Shown here: piece by piece, positions 45,887 to 54,254 of the stretch
Numbering within the stretch: the first letter of the stretch is position 1
Layout of the letters: every line of letters starts with the position of its first letter
Source of the DNA: JAWKIW01 sp041394145
Lineage (GTDB): Bacteria; Actinomycetota; Acidimicrobiia; Acidimicrobiales; Acidimicrobilacustridaceae
Length of the DNA stretch: 64,000 bases
NCBI GenBank assembly: GCA_041394145.1
Contig: JAWKIW010000009.1
Span: 1-64,000 of the forward strand
Reading direction: 5' to 3'
Position numbers and translations under genes: made by a program
The notes under the pieces: model-generated
Databases searched by the model: none
The model's input: only the letters and a program-made list of their open reading frames with translations
Told to the model about the DNA's origin: nothing

Positions 45887-46984
45887 TCAGAGGATGCCGA
45901 GGAGCTTGCCGATGGTGCGGGCGGTCCCGCCGCCGGTGTCCTCGGCGACGGCCAGCGCCCGCGGCACGTCGAGGTCGGCGGCCAGCGCCTCGAGCGCGGC
46001 GGCGGTCGCGGCGGGATCGTCGGCGAGGCCACCCGCCTTGGCGTAGAGCGCCTCGAGCCGGGCCGCGGTCGCCCCCAGGTCGGCTTCGGCGAACTCCCAC
46101 GGCGCGGCCCACGGGCGGTCGAGCAGGTGCAGCCGCAGCACCTCGGGCGGCCAGCGGCGCAGCAGGTCCTCCACGAACACCAGGTTGCCGGTGGACTTGG
46201 CCACCTTGGCGCCGCCGTGCAGCACGGTGCCGACGTGCATGTGGGCCCGGGCGAACGGGGCGACGCCGGTGGCGGCCTCGACCATCGCCGCGCTGTAGGC
46301 GTGGTGGGGGTAGGCGAGGTCCTCGCCGCCGGCCTGCACGTCGATGCCGATGCCGAGCAGGGTGGACGCCATGGCCGCGCACACCGCGCTCCACCCCGGC
46401 CGGCCGTCGCCCCACGGGCTGGTCCACGACGGCTCGCCCTCGAGCGAGCGGCGCCACACGGCGGCGTCGAGCGGATGGTCGGTGTCGCGGTCGGCGGGCT
46501 CGCCGCCGTGGGCCAGCAGCCGAGCAGCCGCATCGTCGACATCGAGCCCGGTCCGCTCGGCCATGTCCGCACCCCGGAACCACACCGTGCCGCCGCGCTC
46601 GTACGCCGCGCCGCGGTCGAGCAGGGCCCGGGCCAGGAAGATCACGTCGGTGACGTACTCGCGGGCCAGCGGCTCGAAGGTGGGCCGGCGCACCCGCAGC
46701 TTGCGCATGTCGTCCTCGAACCGGAAGGTCTGCTGGGTGGCGAGGGCGTTCCAGGTGACACCCCGTTCGGCCGCGGCCTGCAGGAGGTCGTCGTCGACGT
46801 CGGTGACGTTGCGGCACACCTGGACCTCGACGCCGACGTGCTCGAGCACCCGGGCCAGGGTGTCGACCCACACGAAGGTGGCGGCGTGACCGACGTGGGT
46901 GGTGTCGTACGGGGTGATGCCGCAGACGTAGAGGCGGACCCGGGCCAGCACGGGCAGCGGGACGCCGCCGAGGGAGAAGATCAC
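45887..46984 (-). CDS. mshC: Cysteine--glucosaminyl-inositol ligase (mycothiol synthesis), MshC-like
   Basis: Class-I tRNA-synthetase-like ligase, 365 residues. It links cysteine to GlcN-Ins in mycothiol synthesis. HIGH signature HVGHA behind YVCGITPYDTT (zinc Cys), the second zinc/substrate residues in VCAAMAS and YPHHAYSAA, and the KMSKS counterpart KVAKSTGNLVFVEDLLRRW. It lacks the C-terminal anticodon-binding domain of CysS, which argues for MshC. It is somewhat shorter than the usual roughly 410 residues. GTG 46984 is 6 nt behind TAGCCT, a leaderless start. A DNA-binding protein gene lies just upstream on the same strand. Confidence 0.82.
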   Translation of the reverse strand: MIFSLGGVPLPVLARVRLYVCGITPYDTTHVGHAATFVWVDTLARVLEHVGVEVQVCRNVTDVDDDLLQAAAERGVTWNALATQQTFRFEDDMRKLRVRRPTFEPLAREYVTDVIFLARALLDRGAAYERGGTVWFRGADMAERTGLDVDDAAARLLAHGGEPADRDTDHPLDAAVWRRSLEGEPSWTSPWGDGRPGWSAVCAAMASTLLGIGIDVQAGGEDLAYPHHAYSAAMVEAATGVAPFARAHMHVGTVLHGGAKVAKSTGNLVFVEDLLRRWPPEVLRLHLLDRPWAAPWEFAEADLGATAARLEALYAKAGGLADDPAATAAALEALAADLDVPRALAVAEDTGGGTARTIGKLLGIL

Positions 46985-46990
46985 CCCCGC

Positions 46991-46996
46991 AGGCTA
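46991..46996 (-). promoter_or_regulatory. -10 box, leaderless, mshC
   Basis: TAGCCT on the minus strand, 6 nt before the GTG at 46984. It overlaps the last codons of the upstream HTH gene. Confidence 0.5.
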
Positions 46997-47419
46997 CCGG
47001 TCGGTGCTGGGCCGCCCTTGCCGTCGCCGGGTGAGGATGGCACCCACCCGCTGGCGGGTCACACCGAGCAGCTCGGCGATCTGCGCGTGGGTGAGCCCGC
47101 ACTCGGCGAGCTCGAACACCTGGGTCTGGCGCAATCGGGCGCCGACGTCGAAGATCACCTCGAGGTTCTCGCGCAGGAGGTCGAGCACGAGGGGCTTGTC
47201 CTCGGAGCGGACGATCTCGGCCATGTCCTCGCCGTGCTCCCTGCGGTCGCGGAGGTACTCGATGCGTCGCAGCGCCTGCTGGTTGCGCTGGAGGTTCGCC
47301 TGCACCGCTTCCTCGAGCTCGGTGAGCAGCTCGAGGAACTCATCGGGGGCGCTGTCGTCGGCGTCGGAGAGCAGGAGAACGACCTCGTCGGCGGGGATGG
47401 GTGGGCGGTCGCCCCACAC
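46994..47419 (-). CDS. Helix-turn-helix protein (sigma-region-4-like), unknown targets
   Basis: About 141 residues. The first part is acidic and helical (PADEVVLLLSDADDSAPDEF), the centre a coiled-coil-like stretch (EEAVQANLQRNQQALRRIEY). The C-terminal HTH is LTHAQIAELLGVTRQRVGAI followed by a basic tail, like sigma factor region 4 or Sigma-like regulators. GTG 47419 is my best start; a TAGGCT box lies about 40 nt upstream. The gene ends 9 bp before mshC, so they may be cotranscribed. No ligand domain is visible. Confidence 0.65.
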   Translation of the reverse strand: MWGDRPPIPADEVVLLLSDADDSAPDEFLELLTELEEAVQANLQRNQQALRRIEYLRDRREHGEDMAEIVRSEDKPLVLDLLRENLEVIFDVGARLRQTQVFELAECGLTHAQIAELLGVTRQRVGAILTRRRQGRPSTDR

Positions 47420-47529
47420 CGCGACGGCGAAGCTCGGCGGTGTGGGCGGCTTCGTCCAGCCTAGGGGCCGCGACGGCCCCCTGGTGTGGACCCGTCGTCC
47501 GTCCGGCGATCCGTGGCCCGGCGTCACCG

Positions 47530-48282
47530 TCAGACCTGGCGGATCGTCGACGGGTCGGGCGCCACGCCGTTCCACGGCCCGGAGCCACCCTGGACGTCGA
47601 CGACCCGCACGTCGACCGAGGTGACCTCGCCCGACCCGCGCCGGTCGAGGCCGCCCTGGGACACGGTGCAGGTGCCCGAGCCGCTCGTGGTGCACGTCAG
47701 GGTGCGCGTGCGCCCCGAGGGCTGCTCGGTGAACTCGAAGGTGACGACGGCGCCGCGCAGCGGCCGGCCCTGCTCGTCGACCAGGCTGGCCGTGGCGAGG
47801 GCCTCCCAGTTGCGCCAGTCCTGCCGACGGGCTCCCGTCGTGACGTCCACCTGGCCGCCCGGCGGGGCGGTGGTCGAGGTCGTCGACGGGCTGGTCGTGC
47901 TCGTGGTCGACGGGATGCTCGTGGTCGAGGTGCTCGTGGTCGAGGTGCTCGACGTGCTCGTGGTCGAGGTCGAGGTGCTCGACGTGCTCGAGGTCGAGGT
48001 GCTCGACGTCGGTGCCGGCGCCGCGGTGGTCGAGGTCGAGCTCGACGGCGATGACGGTGCCCCGCCCCCGCCCGCGACGGGTGCGCCGCCGCAATCGGCC
48101 GATGCGCAGTTGATCGCCGCCTCCATCACGTCCTGGGAGCGCTCCTCGAACCAGGTGATGCTGCCCAGCGACACGACGCCGATCACCGCGATGAGCAGGG
48201 CGTACTCGACGACGGTGACCCCACGGTCCCGCCGGGTCCTGAGCCACTGCACGAGCCTCTGGGTCCGATCACCCCGTGCCAT
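47530..48282 (-). CDS. Flp-type pilin with Ser/Thr stalk and C-terminal Ig-like domain
   Basis: 250 residues. The N-terminus RDRGVTVVEYALLIAVIGVV carries the Flp (type IVb) prepilin signature: Gly, then four residues, Glu-Tyr and a hydrophobic helix, cleaved by a TadV-type peptidase. Ordinary Flp pilins end soon after. This one continues with a Cys pair (INCASADCGG), about 65 residues of Ser/Thr repeats (STSTTSTSSTS) and a beta-domain of about 90 residues (VVTFEFTEQ, CTTSGSGTCTV). ATG 48282 has AAGGAG 6 nt upstream. No tad secretion genes are in the window. It is probably a minor, displayed pilin. Confidence 0.7.
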   Translation of the reverse strand: MARGDRTQRLVQWLRTRRDRGVTVVEYALLIAVIGVVSLGSITWFEERSQDVMEAAINCASADCGGAPVAGGGGAPSSPSSSTSTTAAPAPTSSTSTSSTSSTSTSTTSTSSTSTTSTSTTSIPSTTSTTSPSTTSTTAPPGGQVDVTTGARRQDWRNWEALATASLVDEQGRPLRGAVVTFEFTEQPSGRTRTLTCTTSGSGTCTVSQGGLDRRGSGEVTSVDVRVVDVQGGSGPWNGVAPDPSTIRQV

Positions 48283-48446
48283 CGCCGTCTCCTTCGCGCT
48301 GCCGGCCACGAACTGGAGATCGGGATCGCAAGGAACGTTGCCATATGGGTCGAACGTCGCGACCGCATGGGTCCCGCGGCCGAGAAACCCTGGTTGCCGG
48401 AGCCCGACGGGTGGTCGGCCACCGCGATCGTCCAGCGGAGCCCGAC

Positions 48447-48468
48447 GATCTGGGGAAGATCTGGGGAA
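48447..48468. repeat. Two adjacent copies of an 11-mer upstream of the pilin gene
   Basis: GATCTGGGGAA occurs at 48447-48457 and again immediately at 48458-48468, about 165 bp before the pilin start. The spacing is one helical turn, as for cooperative regulator sites. The rest of the 48283-48550 gap shows no gene. Confidence 0.6.
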
Positions 48469-48550
48469 CACGACGCGGCGCGTCGGTCGGCGTCGGCACG
48501 GCCCGGGTCGGCGACCTCGCCGGTGGTGACCTCGTCGGTGGTGGCGTGGT

Positions 48551-49948
48551 CTAGGCGCCGACGTCGGCGTGCTCGAGCGCCGTCCGCTCGTTCTCGAACC
48601 AGCCCAGGAGGCGCCCGTCGACGTCGTAGGCGGGGACCAGGCCGCTGGTCGGATCGGCACAGCCGAGCAGCACCCGGCACCCCTCGGGGAGCGGGTTGGC
48701 GAGGTAGGTCTCGCCGGACCGGACCAGGACGTAGGAGTCCCCGACGATCCGGGCGGGGCGGTAGGTGCCGGGCTTGAGCCCCGGGCTCGACGCGAAGCGG
48801 GCGCTCGGGGTGCCGGGGTCGCGGGGTGGGAGCACGCGACCCGGGTTCACCGCCTGCTTCGGCGCCCACACCCACCGGTCGTTGCCCTGCTCGTCGGGCA
48901 CCAGGAGCTGGGTCCAGCCCGACTGGCTGTGGCCGGCGATGTAGTCGCCCGGCGGGACGAGGATCGGGACGTCGCCGTCCCAGGCGCGCGCAGGGCGCGT
49001 CACGGTGGTGGGCATGGCGTCGGGTCCCAGCTCGGTGAAGCCCGTCGTCGGCGGCGGGCCCAGCGACGGACCCGGGGCGCGGCGCAGGTAGAGCAGGAGC
49101 AGGGCGGCGAGCACGACGCCGGCGAGCCCGAGGCCGACGACGAGCTCGAGGAGGAGGTCGATGTCCTCCGCGTTGACGCCCGGTGCGCGGGTGGCGGCGC
49201 CCGCACCTCCCTCGGCCGACGAGGCGCCCGCCGGGCCCGCCGTCCCGCCGGGGGCGGGCACCGGCCCATCGGGGGCGGGCACGGTCACCTCGCCGAGGAT
49301 CCGGCGACCGCCCGCGTCGACCGACAGCAGGATCGGTACCGAGGCGGAGAACGTCTGGACCTCGGGCGTGGTGCTGTCGGCTGCGTAGGACTCGACGCGC
49401 GCCGTGACCTTCACCGTCGAGCCCTTCGGGTACCGCGCCGCGATCTGCTGGGCGGCCACGGGGTCGTCGACGCAGTAGGCGTTCGAGACGGCGGTGATGG
49501 TGTAGGTCCCCGGCGTGCTCGACCAGTTGTAGCCCAGGTCGGTCCGATCGCCGCCGCCCAGGAAGAGCGGGAGGCGCTCGTCGTAGCGGATCGAGCCGGG
49601 CTGGCAGCCCCCGCCCCATCCGGTCCAGTCACCCTCGTGGGGATCGGCCAACGGTTGCGCCGAGGTCGTCGCGTCGTAGAGGAACACCAGCTGGTCGTCG
49701 GCCTCCCAGTCGACGGTGACGATGGCTGCCGGTGCGGGATACGGCGGTGGCGGCGGGGTCCGACCGTCACCCGACGGCCCCCGCTCCGCGTGCGCCGGCA
49801 CCGCCCGGGCGGCCGTGCCGCCGAGCGGCGTCGGCCCGGCGAGGGCGCCGAGCAGCACGGCGAGCGTGGCCGCGATGACGAGCGCCGGGCAACGACGCAC
49901 TGCTGTCCACGCCTGCTGTCGGTCGGCCCCGACGGTCGGCGCCGCCAT
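48551..49948 (-). CDS. Secreted protein with single transmembrane helix, unknown function
   Basis: 465 residues. A signal peptide (CPALVIAATLAVLLGALAG) leads into an extracytoplasmic domain (about 65-265) with two Cys and an Ala/Gly/Pro linker. A transmembrane helix follows (LVVGLGLAGVVLAALLLLYL, about 270-295), then a cytoplasmic domain of about 170 residues with DVPILVPPGDYIAGHSQSG and a Cys-containing LPEGCRVLLGCADP. I do not recognise either domain. ATG 49948 is chosen over 49999 because GGAGGT lies 5 nt upstream. It precedes the pilin gene on the same strand, so a role in the same surface structure is possible. Confidence 0.65.
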   Translation of the reverse strand: MAAPTVGADRQQAWTAVRRCPALVIAATLAVLLGALAGPTPLGGTAARAVPAHAERGPSGDGRTPPPPPYPAPAAIVTVDWEADDQLVFLYDATTSAQPLADPHEGDWTGWGGGCQPGSIRYDERLPLFLGGGDRTDLGYNWSSTPGTYTITAVSNAYCVDDPVAAQQIAARYPKGSTVKVTARVESYAADSTTPEVQTFSASVPILLSVDAGGRRILGEVTVPAPDGPVPAPGGTAGPAGASSAEGGAGAATRAPGVNAEDIDLLLELVVGLGLAGVVLAALLLLYLRRAPGPSLGPPPTTGFTELGPDAMPTTVTRPARAWDGDVPILVPPGDYIAGHSQSGWTQLLVPDEQGNDRWVWAPKQAVNPGRVLPPRDPGTPSARFASSPGLKPGTYRPARIVGDSYVLVRSGETYLANPLPEGCRVLLGCADPTSGLVPAYDVDGRLLGWFENERTALEHADVGA

Positions 49949-50125
49949 GTCGCACCTCCCGGTCCGGGATCTACCCCGAACCTCGCGCCGCCGCGCCATC
50001 GACGGCAGGGCCCAAGGTCAGGCCGACCAGCGGCGATGGCCACGCCCACACGGGACACGACGGGGGCCTCCGGATCCACCTCGCGCCCGGGAGCCTCCGT
50101 CCGAGGCGCAGCGTGCTCGCCGTCG

Positions 50126-50560
50126 TCAGTCGTCGACGCGACCGGCGAAGTGGGCGTCGGCCTCGGGGCGCACCAGCTCGTACACGCCGACGGGCTGGTC
50201 GCCCTCGGCGGTGAGCACGGCCACCGGTCCGTGCGGGATCTCCAGCTCGTGCAGCACGGCGCCGCGGGCGCGCAGGTCGGCGACCGCGGCGGCGTAGTCG
50301 TCCACGCGGTACACGAGCACGGGGCGCTCGCCGGTGAGGTGGCCGGACAACAGCACCTGGGGACCGTCCTCGGACACCTTGACGTAGGCGACCACCGTGC
50401 CCATGGCCCGCACCTTCCACACCAGCTCGGCACCGAGCACGTCGACGTACCAGGTGGCGGCGGCGTCGACGTCGGCGGTCGGCACGTAGAGGAAGTCGAG
50501 GGAGCGGAACACGGCGATCGGGGGCCACCACCGGGCGTCGGGGCCACCCCATGGTGGCAC
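50126..50560 (-). CDS. VOC (glyoxalase/bleomycin-resistance-like) domain protein
   Basis: 144 residues forming a paired beta-alpha-beta-beta-beta fold: SLDFLYVPTADVDAAATWYV, then YRVDDYAAAVADLRARGAVL and the C-terminal VYELVRP with the Glu metal-ligand position. One-domain members act as dimers on many small molecules or bind drugs. Start may be ATG 50560 or a later codon near the FRSLDF stretch. Substrate unknown. Confidence 0.72.
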   Translation of the reverse strand: MPPWGGPDARWWPPIAVFRSLDFLYVPTADVDAAATWYVDVLGAELVWKVRAMGTVVAYVKVSEDGPQVLLSGHLTGERPVLVYRVDDYAAAVADLRARGAVLHELEIPHGPVAVLTAEGDQPVGVYELVRPEADAHFAGRVDD

Positions 50561-50622
50561 CCGGGCGCCGTTGGGGGCTCTCCCGGATGGTCGGTCGCCA
50601 CCTCGCGCGGTCTCGTGGCCCC

Positions 50623-51402
50623 ATGACCACCGATCGTCACCTCCAGCTCCCCGCCCTCGCCGCCGCTCGGCCCGTCACCCCCGCCGCCCACCGTTCCCAC
50701 CGGCCGGTCGTCGTGGTGATCGGGCCGTCCGCGGTCGGCAAGTCGACCGCCGTGCGGGCCTGCGCCGCCGCCGGCGTCGTGCGGGTCCACCCGACGTGGA
50801 CGACCCGGCCGCGCCGTCGGGGCGAGGTCCCGCCCGACGTCGAGCACCGGTTCGTGTCCGACGTCGTCTTCGACGCCTGGGCCGCGGCCGGGTGCTTCGC
50901 GGCCGTGGCGGCGCTGCCCGGCCTGCCGCACCGCTACGGGCTGCCGGTGCTGCACCCGTCCGACCACGGGCCGGTCGACCTCGTCATGGCCCGGGCGGCC
51001 ACCGTCGGGCTCCTCCGCCAGCTCGGGCTCGATGTCGTCGTCGTCCAGGTCGAAGCCGAGGTGGACGTCGCCGCCGATCGGCTCCGGGCCCGAGGGCTCG
51101 GCGAGACCGAAGTGGCGGCCCGCCTGGGAACGTTCGACACCGAGCTGCGCGCTGGTCGCCGGGTCGCCGACTGCGTCGTCGTCAACGACGGTGACGTCGA
51201 TGCGCTCGTCGGTGCGCTGGCCGCTGCCGTCCGATCCGCGGCGCTGCGCCGGTCCGCCCCGCTGCACGGGTCCTCCCCGCTGCGGCGGTCACCGTCGGTC
51301 CCCCGCACCGAGGGCTCGGCCACGCCGTGGTGGAGCGCCGCCCAGCTCGCGGGCACGAGCACCTGGCCGCTCGTCTCGCCGGCCACCGGGTGGGCGTCGT
51401 GA
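50623..51402 (+). CDS. Guanylate-kinase-like P-loop kinase
   Basis: 259 residues. Walker A VVVVIGPSAVGKSTAVRAC near residue 30. TWTTRPRRRGE matches the substrate-binding TTR-PR-GE of guanylate kinases and PhnN. Asp/Arg-rich lid LGLDVVVVQVEAEVDVAADR; C-terminal Ser/Pro/Arg tail of about 50 residues. It is shorter in the GMP-binding part than Gmk and carries a different tail, so the phosphoryl acceptor is uncertain. ATG 50623. The stop overlaps the GTG of the next small gene (GTGA), the first of two such overlaps. Confidence 0.6.
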   Translation: MTTDRHLQLPALAAARPVTPAAHRSHRPVVVVIGPSAVGKSTAVRACAAAGVVRVHPTWTTRPRRRGEVPPDVEHRFVSDVVFDAWAAAGCFAAVAALPGLPHRYGLPVLHPSDHGPVDLVMARAATVGLLRQLGLDVVVVQVEAEVDVAADRLRARGLGETEVAARLGTFDTELRAGRRVADCVVVNDGDVDALVGALAAAVRSAALRRSAPLHGSSPLRRSPSVPRTEGSATPWWSAAQLAGTSTWPLVSPATGWAS

Positions 51403-51620
51403 GCGCCCTGCCGCCCGACACCCCCGGGATCCAGCCGCCTGGTCCGGAACGGACCGAGGGGGGTGGCGCGCCGGCGCCTCCGGTGCCCCGCCAGCGCCTG
51501 AGCGCCGGCGTGGTCGTGGTGCTCGTGATCGTGACCGTCCTGGCCGTCATCGGCCTCGTCTTCGTCGGCCTCGTCGTGTACTCGATGTGGGCCTTCTCGC
51601 AGTGGGGGAGCAACAAGTGA
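51399..51620 (+). CDS. Small single-helix membrane protein
   Basis: 73 residues: Pro-rich N-terminus, then one transmembrane helix (VVVVLVIVTVLAVIGLVFVG) and a short tail SMWAFSQWGSNK. GTG 51399 overlaps the kinase stop, and its own stop overlaps the GTG of the UbiA gene, placing it as the coupled middle gene of a three-gene set. Probably an accessory or anchoring subunit of the neighbours; not recognised. Confidence 0.7.
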   Translation: MSALPPDTPGIQPPGPERTEGGGAPAPPVPRQRLSAGVVVVLVIVTVLAVIGLVFVGLVVYSMWAFSQWGSNK

Positions 51621-52678
51621 GCAGCTCGTCGATCGTCGACCGCGCCCGCGTGCTGCTGGTGTTGTGCCGCCCGCCGCTGGTGTTCCTGTTCGTCGTCGTC
51701 GCCGGTCTCGGTGTCGGTCAGGGCGGTCGTCCCGGCGACCTGCGGCTGATGGCCCTCGTGCTGGTGCCGGTGGTGGCCTTCCTCGTCTTCGCGGTGGCGG
51801 TGAACGACCTCGCCGACGAGGCCATCGACCGGGTGAACCTCGCCGGTGACCCGAGCCGGCCGCTCGTCACCGGCTCGGCGTACCGCCGTGACCTCGTCGT
51901 CGTGGCGGGGGCCGCCGCCGTCCTCGCCGTCGCCGGTGCCGCGCCGCTCGGTGGGTGGGCGGTGCTGGTCGTGGCCGGTGGGCTGGCCTTCGCGCTCGCC
52001 TACTCGCTCGAGCCGTTGCGCCTCACCACGCGCGGGCTCCTCGCCCCGCTGGCCCTGCCGCTCGGGTTCGTCGCCGTCCCCTTCGCGCTCGGGGCGCTGG
52101 CGGCACGGGGACGACTCGACGTCGCCGACCTCGGCCTGCTCGGCGGGCTCTACGTCGCCTTCGTCGGCCGGCTGGTGCTGAAGGACCTGCGCGACGTGCG
52201 TGGCGACGAGCTGTTCGGCAAGCGGACGTTCCTCGTGCGGCACGGGCGGCGGACGGCACTCGTGGTGGCCGGCAGCTGCTGGGTGGCCGGGACCGCCGTC
52301 CTCGTCGTGGCCGCCGGACCGACGCCGGCCGAGGTGACGGTCCTGGGGGTGCTGGCTGCGGCCACCGTCGGCGGGCTGGTGGCCCTCGACCGCTCGACCA
52401 GCGCCCGACGCGACGAGTGGCTGGTCTCGGCGTCGGCCATCCTCGGTCGGGGAACCCTCGTCGTCCTCCTCGCCCACCAGTCGCTGGTGGCGCTCGGGTG
52501 GACGGGATCCGGTGCTGCCGCGATCCTCACCGCCCTCGGCGGCCACACGCTCGGGCTCGCCGCGGCCATGGCCCGCCAGGGACCGTCACGTGCGCTGCGG
52601 GTCCCCGACGGGGTGGCGGCGGACACGACGTCGTCGACCTTCTTCACCAGCTCTTCGGTGCTCTTGCCGTCGCCTTGA
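51617..52678 (+). CDS. UbiA-family prenyltransferase
   Basis: 353 residues, eight or nine helices. Two Asp-rich Mg2+-prenyl-diphosphate motifs: VNDLADEAIDRVNLAGDPSRP, of which the NDLADEAID part is the NDxxDxxxD motif, and KDLRDVRGDELFG. UbiA enzymes attach a prenyl chain to an aromatic or other acceptor in quinone, heme or cell-wall precursor synthesis. The acceptor is not shown. GTG 51617 overlaps the small membrane gene. A kinase and UbiA coupled in this way might make a phosphorylated prenyl acceptor. Confidence 0.8.
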   Translation: MSSSSIVDRARVLLVLCRPPLVFLFVVVAGLGVGQGGRPGDLRLMALVLVPVVAFLVFAVAVNDLADEAIDRVNLAGDPSRPLVTGSAYRRDLVVVAGAAAVLAVAGAAPLGGWAVLVVAGGLAFALAYSLEPLRLTTRGLLAPLALPLGFVAVPFALGALAARGRLDVADLGLLGGLYVAFVGRLVLKDLRDVRGDELFGKRTFLVRHGRRTALVVAGSCWVAGTAVLVVAAGPTPAEVTVLGVLAAATVGGLVALDRSTSARRDEWLVSASAILGRGTLVVLLAHQSLVALGWTGSGAAAILTALGGHTLGLAAAMARQGPSRALRVPDGVAADTTSSTFFTSSSVLLPSP

Positions 52679-52786
52679 TCCGGCCGCAGGAGGATGGGCG
52701 CGACCGCGAGCCCCGAGCTCGCCGCTGGGAGGCCTCATGTCCACGTCCGTCCAACTCCGCCGGGTCCTCATGGCCACGATCACCGC

Positions 52787-53137
52787 CAGCTGTCGTCCAC
52801 GAAGTGCACGAGCCCCGACACGCACGACCCCGCCAGCTCGCCCGAGTCGGCCTACGTCGGCGCCGCCATCCAGACCGTTCCCGACAAGGCCGACGCCGCC
52901 AGTCCGCTCACCTACGTGGCCAGCGCCGAGCAGCTCCCGGTCTTCGTGATCGCCCACGGCGACAGCGACTGCCAGATCCCACCCGCCCAGTCGCAGACCC
53001 TCTACGACGCCCTCGTGGCGAGGGGAGCGACGGCGACCATCGCGATCCTGCCGGGGGCCGTCCACGCCGACCCGCAGTTCCAGAGCACCCAGACCACCCC
53101 GGCCATCGCGCAGCTCGACCAGGCCTTCGGTCGCTAG
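52787..53137 (+). pseudogene. 3' remnant of an alpha/beta-hydrolase (esterase) gene
   Basis: About 115 residues matching only the end of BD-FAE/esterase-type alpha/beta-hydrolases: SPESAYVGAAIQTVPDKADA, then FVIAHGDSDCQIPPAQSQTL with the acid residue, and LPGAVHADPQF with the catalytic His. The nucleophile-serine half is absent; the upstream DNA gives only short frames. Real truncation is likely, since no nearby piece supplies the missing half. Confidence 0.65.
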
Positions 53138-53194
53138 GTTGCCGCCGTCTGGTGCGCCGTCCGGGGCGCGCCGCCGGAGCACCCGCAACGATCG

Positions 53195-54007
53195 TCAGGT
53201 CTCGGTGGGAGCGGGATGCGGTGGGGCGTGCCGGGCGGTCGGCTCGGCTTCGGTGTCAGCCGCCCTCGCCCCGCTCGCGTGGGCGGCGAGGGCCCAGGCG
53301 ACGGCCTCGCGGATCGCGGGGATCGACTCGGGCATGTAGGCGTGGCCCATCCGCTCGATGAGGTCGAGCCGGCGCTCCCCCGTGGCGGCCCGGTAGAGCT
53401 TCTCCGCCTCGGCGTGCTTGATGAAGCGGTCGCCGGTGCCGTGCAGGACGGCGAGCGGTGCATCGAGGCGAGCGGCCAGGTCGACGGGCGGCGTGGCGCC
53501 CGACCATCCCTTCGCCAGCCGGACGTCGAGGAAGCGCCGGGCTGCCCACCGGCCCGGGGCCAGCTGGGTGAGGGCGGCGGCGGCGGCGCTCTGGGCGGTG
53601 CGCGGCACCCGCCACTCGGCGGGGCTGGAGACGGTCACGACCCCGTCGACCGCATCCCGCTCGCCCTCGGCACCGTGGCGCAGGACGGCGATCGCCCCCA
53701 TCGAGGCGCCGACGAGCACGACGCGGTCGGCGGCCTCCCGGGCCAGCGCCACGGCTGCCTCCACGTCGAGGTGCTCGAGGTCGCCGAGGGTGCACAGGCC
53801 CTCGGACTCGGCGTGCCCGCGAGCGGTGTACGACACGACGGCGTACCCGGCGTCGCGCAGGGCCTCGGCCACGGCCACCACCGACGGGTCGTCCTTGGAG
53901 GCGCTGAACCCGTGGACGAGCACGACGGCGGCGTCGCCCGGCTCGTCGGGCTCCCACCGCCGAACGGCCAGCCGCACCTCGTCGCGTGTGGAGATCCATC
54001 CCGCCAC
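53195..54007 (-). CDS. Alpha/beta-hydrolase (serine aminopeptidase S33-like)
   Basis: 270 residues, complete. VLVHGFSASKDDPSVVAVAE (oxyanion), nucleophile elbow LVGASMGAIA, acid in LHGTGDRFI, and the catalytic His in ERMGHAYMPE. It is of the monoacylglycerol-lipase/aminopeptidase S33 type; the substrate is probably an ester or acyl compound. GTG 54007 is used because TACCGT lies 9 nt upstream, whereas the long upstream open frame would add a non-conserved Arg/Pro-rich piece. Adjacent to the hydrolase remnant at 52.8-53.1 kb but unrelated in subfamily. Confidence 0.78.
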   Translation of the reverse strand: MAGWISTRDEVRLAVRRWEPDEPGDAAVVLVHGFSASKDDPSVVAVAEALRDAGYAVVSYTARGHAESEGLCTLGDLEHLDVEAAVALAREAADRVVLVGASMGAIAVLRHGAEGERDAVDGVVTVSSPAEWRVPRTAQSAAAAALTQLAPGRWAARRFLDVRLAKGWSGATPPVDLAARLDAPLAVLHGTGDRFIKHAEAEKLYRAATGERRLDLIERMGHAYMPESIPAIREAVAWALAAHASGARAADTEAEPTARHAPPHPAPTET

Positions 54008-54016
54008 GAAGCAAGA

Positions 54017-54022
54017 ACGGTA
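54017..54022 (-). promoter_or_regulatory. -10 box, leaderless, S33-like hydrolase
   Basis: TACCGT on the minus strand, 9 nt before the GTG at 54007. Confidence 0.45.
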
Positions 54023-54254
54023 GCGCCCTCTCGGCGGGCTCCCACCGGCCGGGGCCGTGGCGTGTGTCGCTCGCCGACCCGGGTCGACCCCGGGGCAACG
54101 ACGGTCCGCCGGTGGCGTGCCCGTGCGGCGGGCGGTGGTGCTGGTGACCCGACGCCGACACCCACCCGGCCGACGCCCGGATGGGCGCTCGGGGTCCGGT
54201 AGCGTCGGCCCCGGGCCGGTCCGGTGCCCGGAATCGCGCCCGTGCGGGGAGGCC

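Noticed and set aside
47870..48010. Repetitive GTGCTCGAGGTCGAG-like DNA as CRISPR or satellite
   Set aside because: Imperfect, no spacers, and it encodes the Ser/Thr stalk of the pilin in frame.
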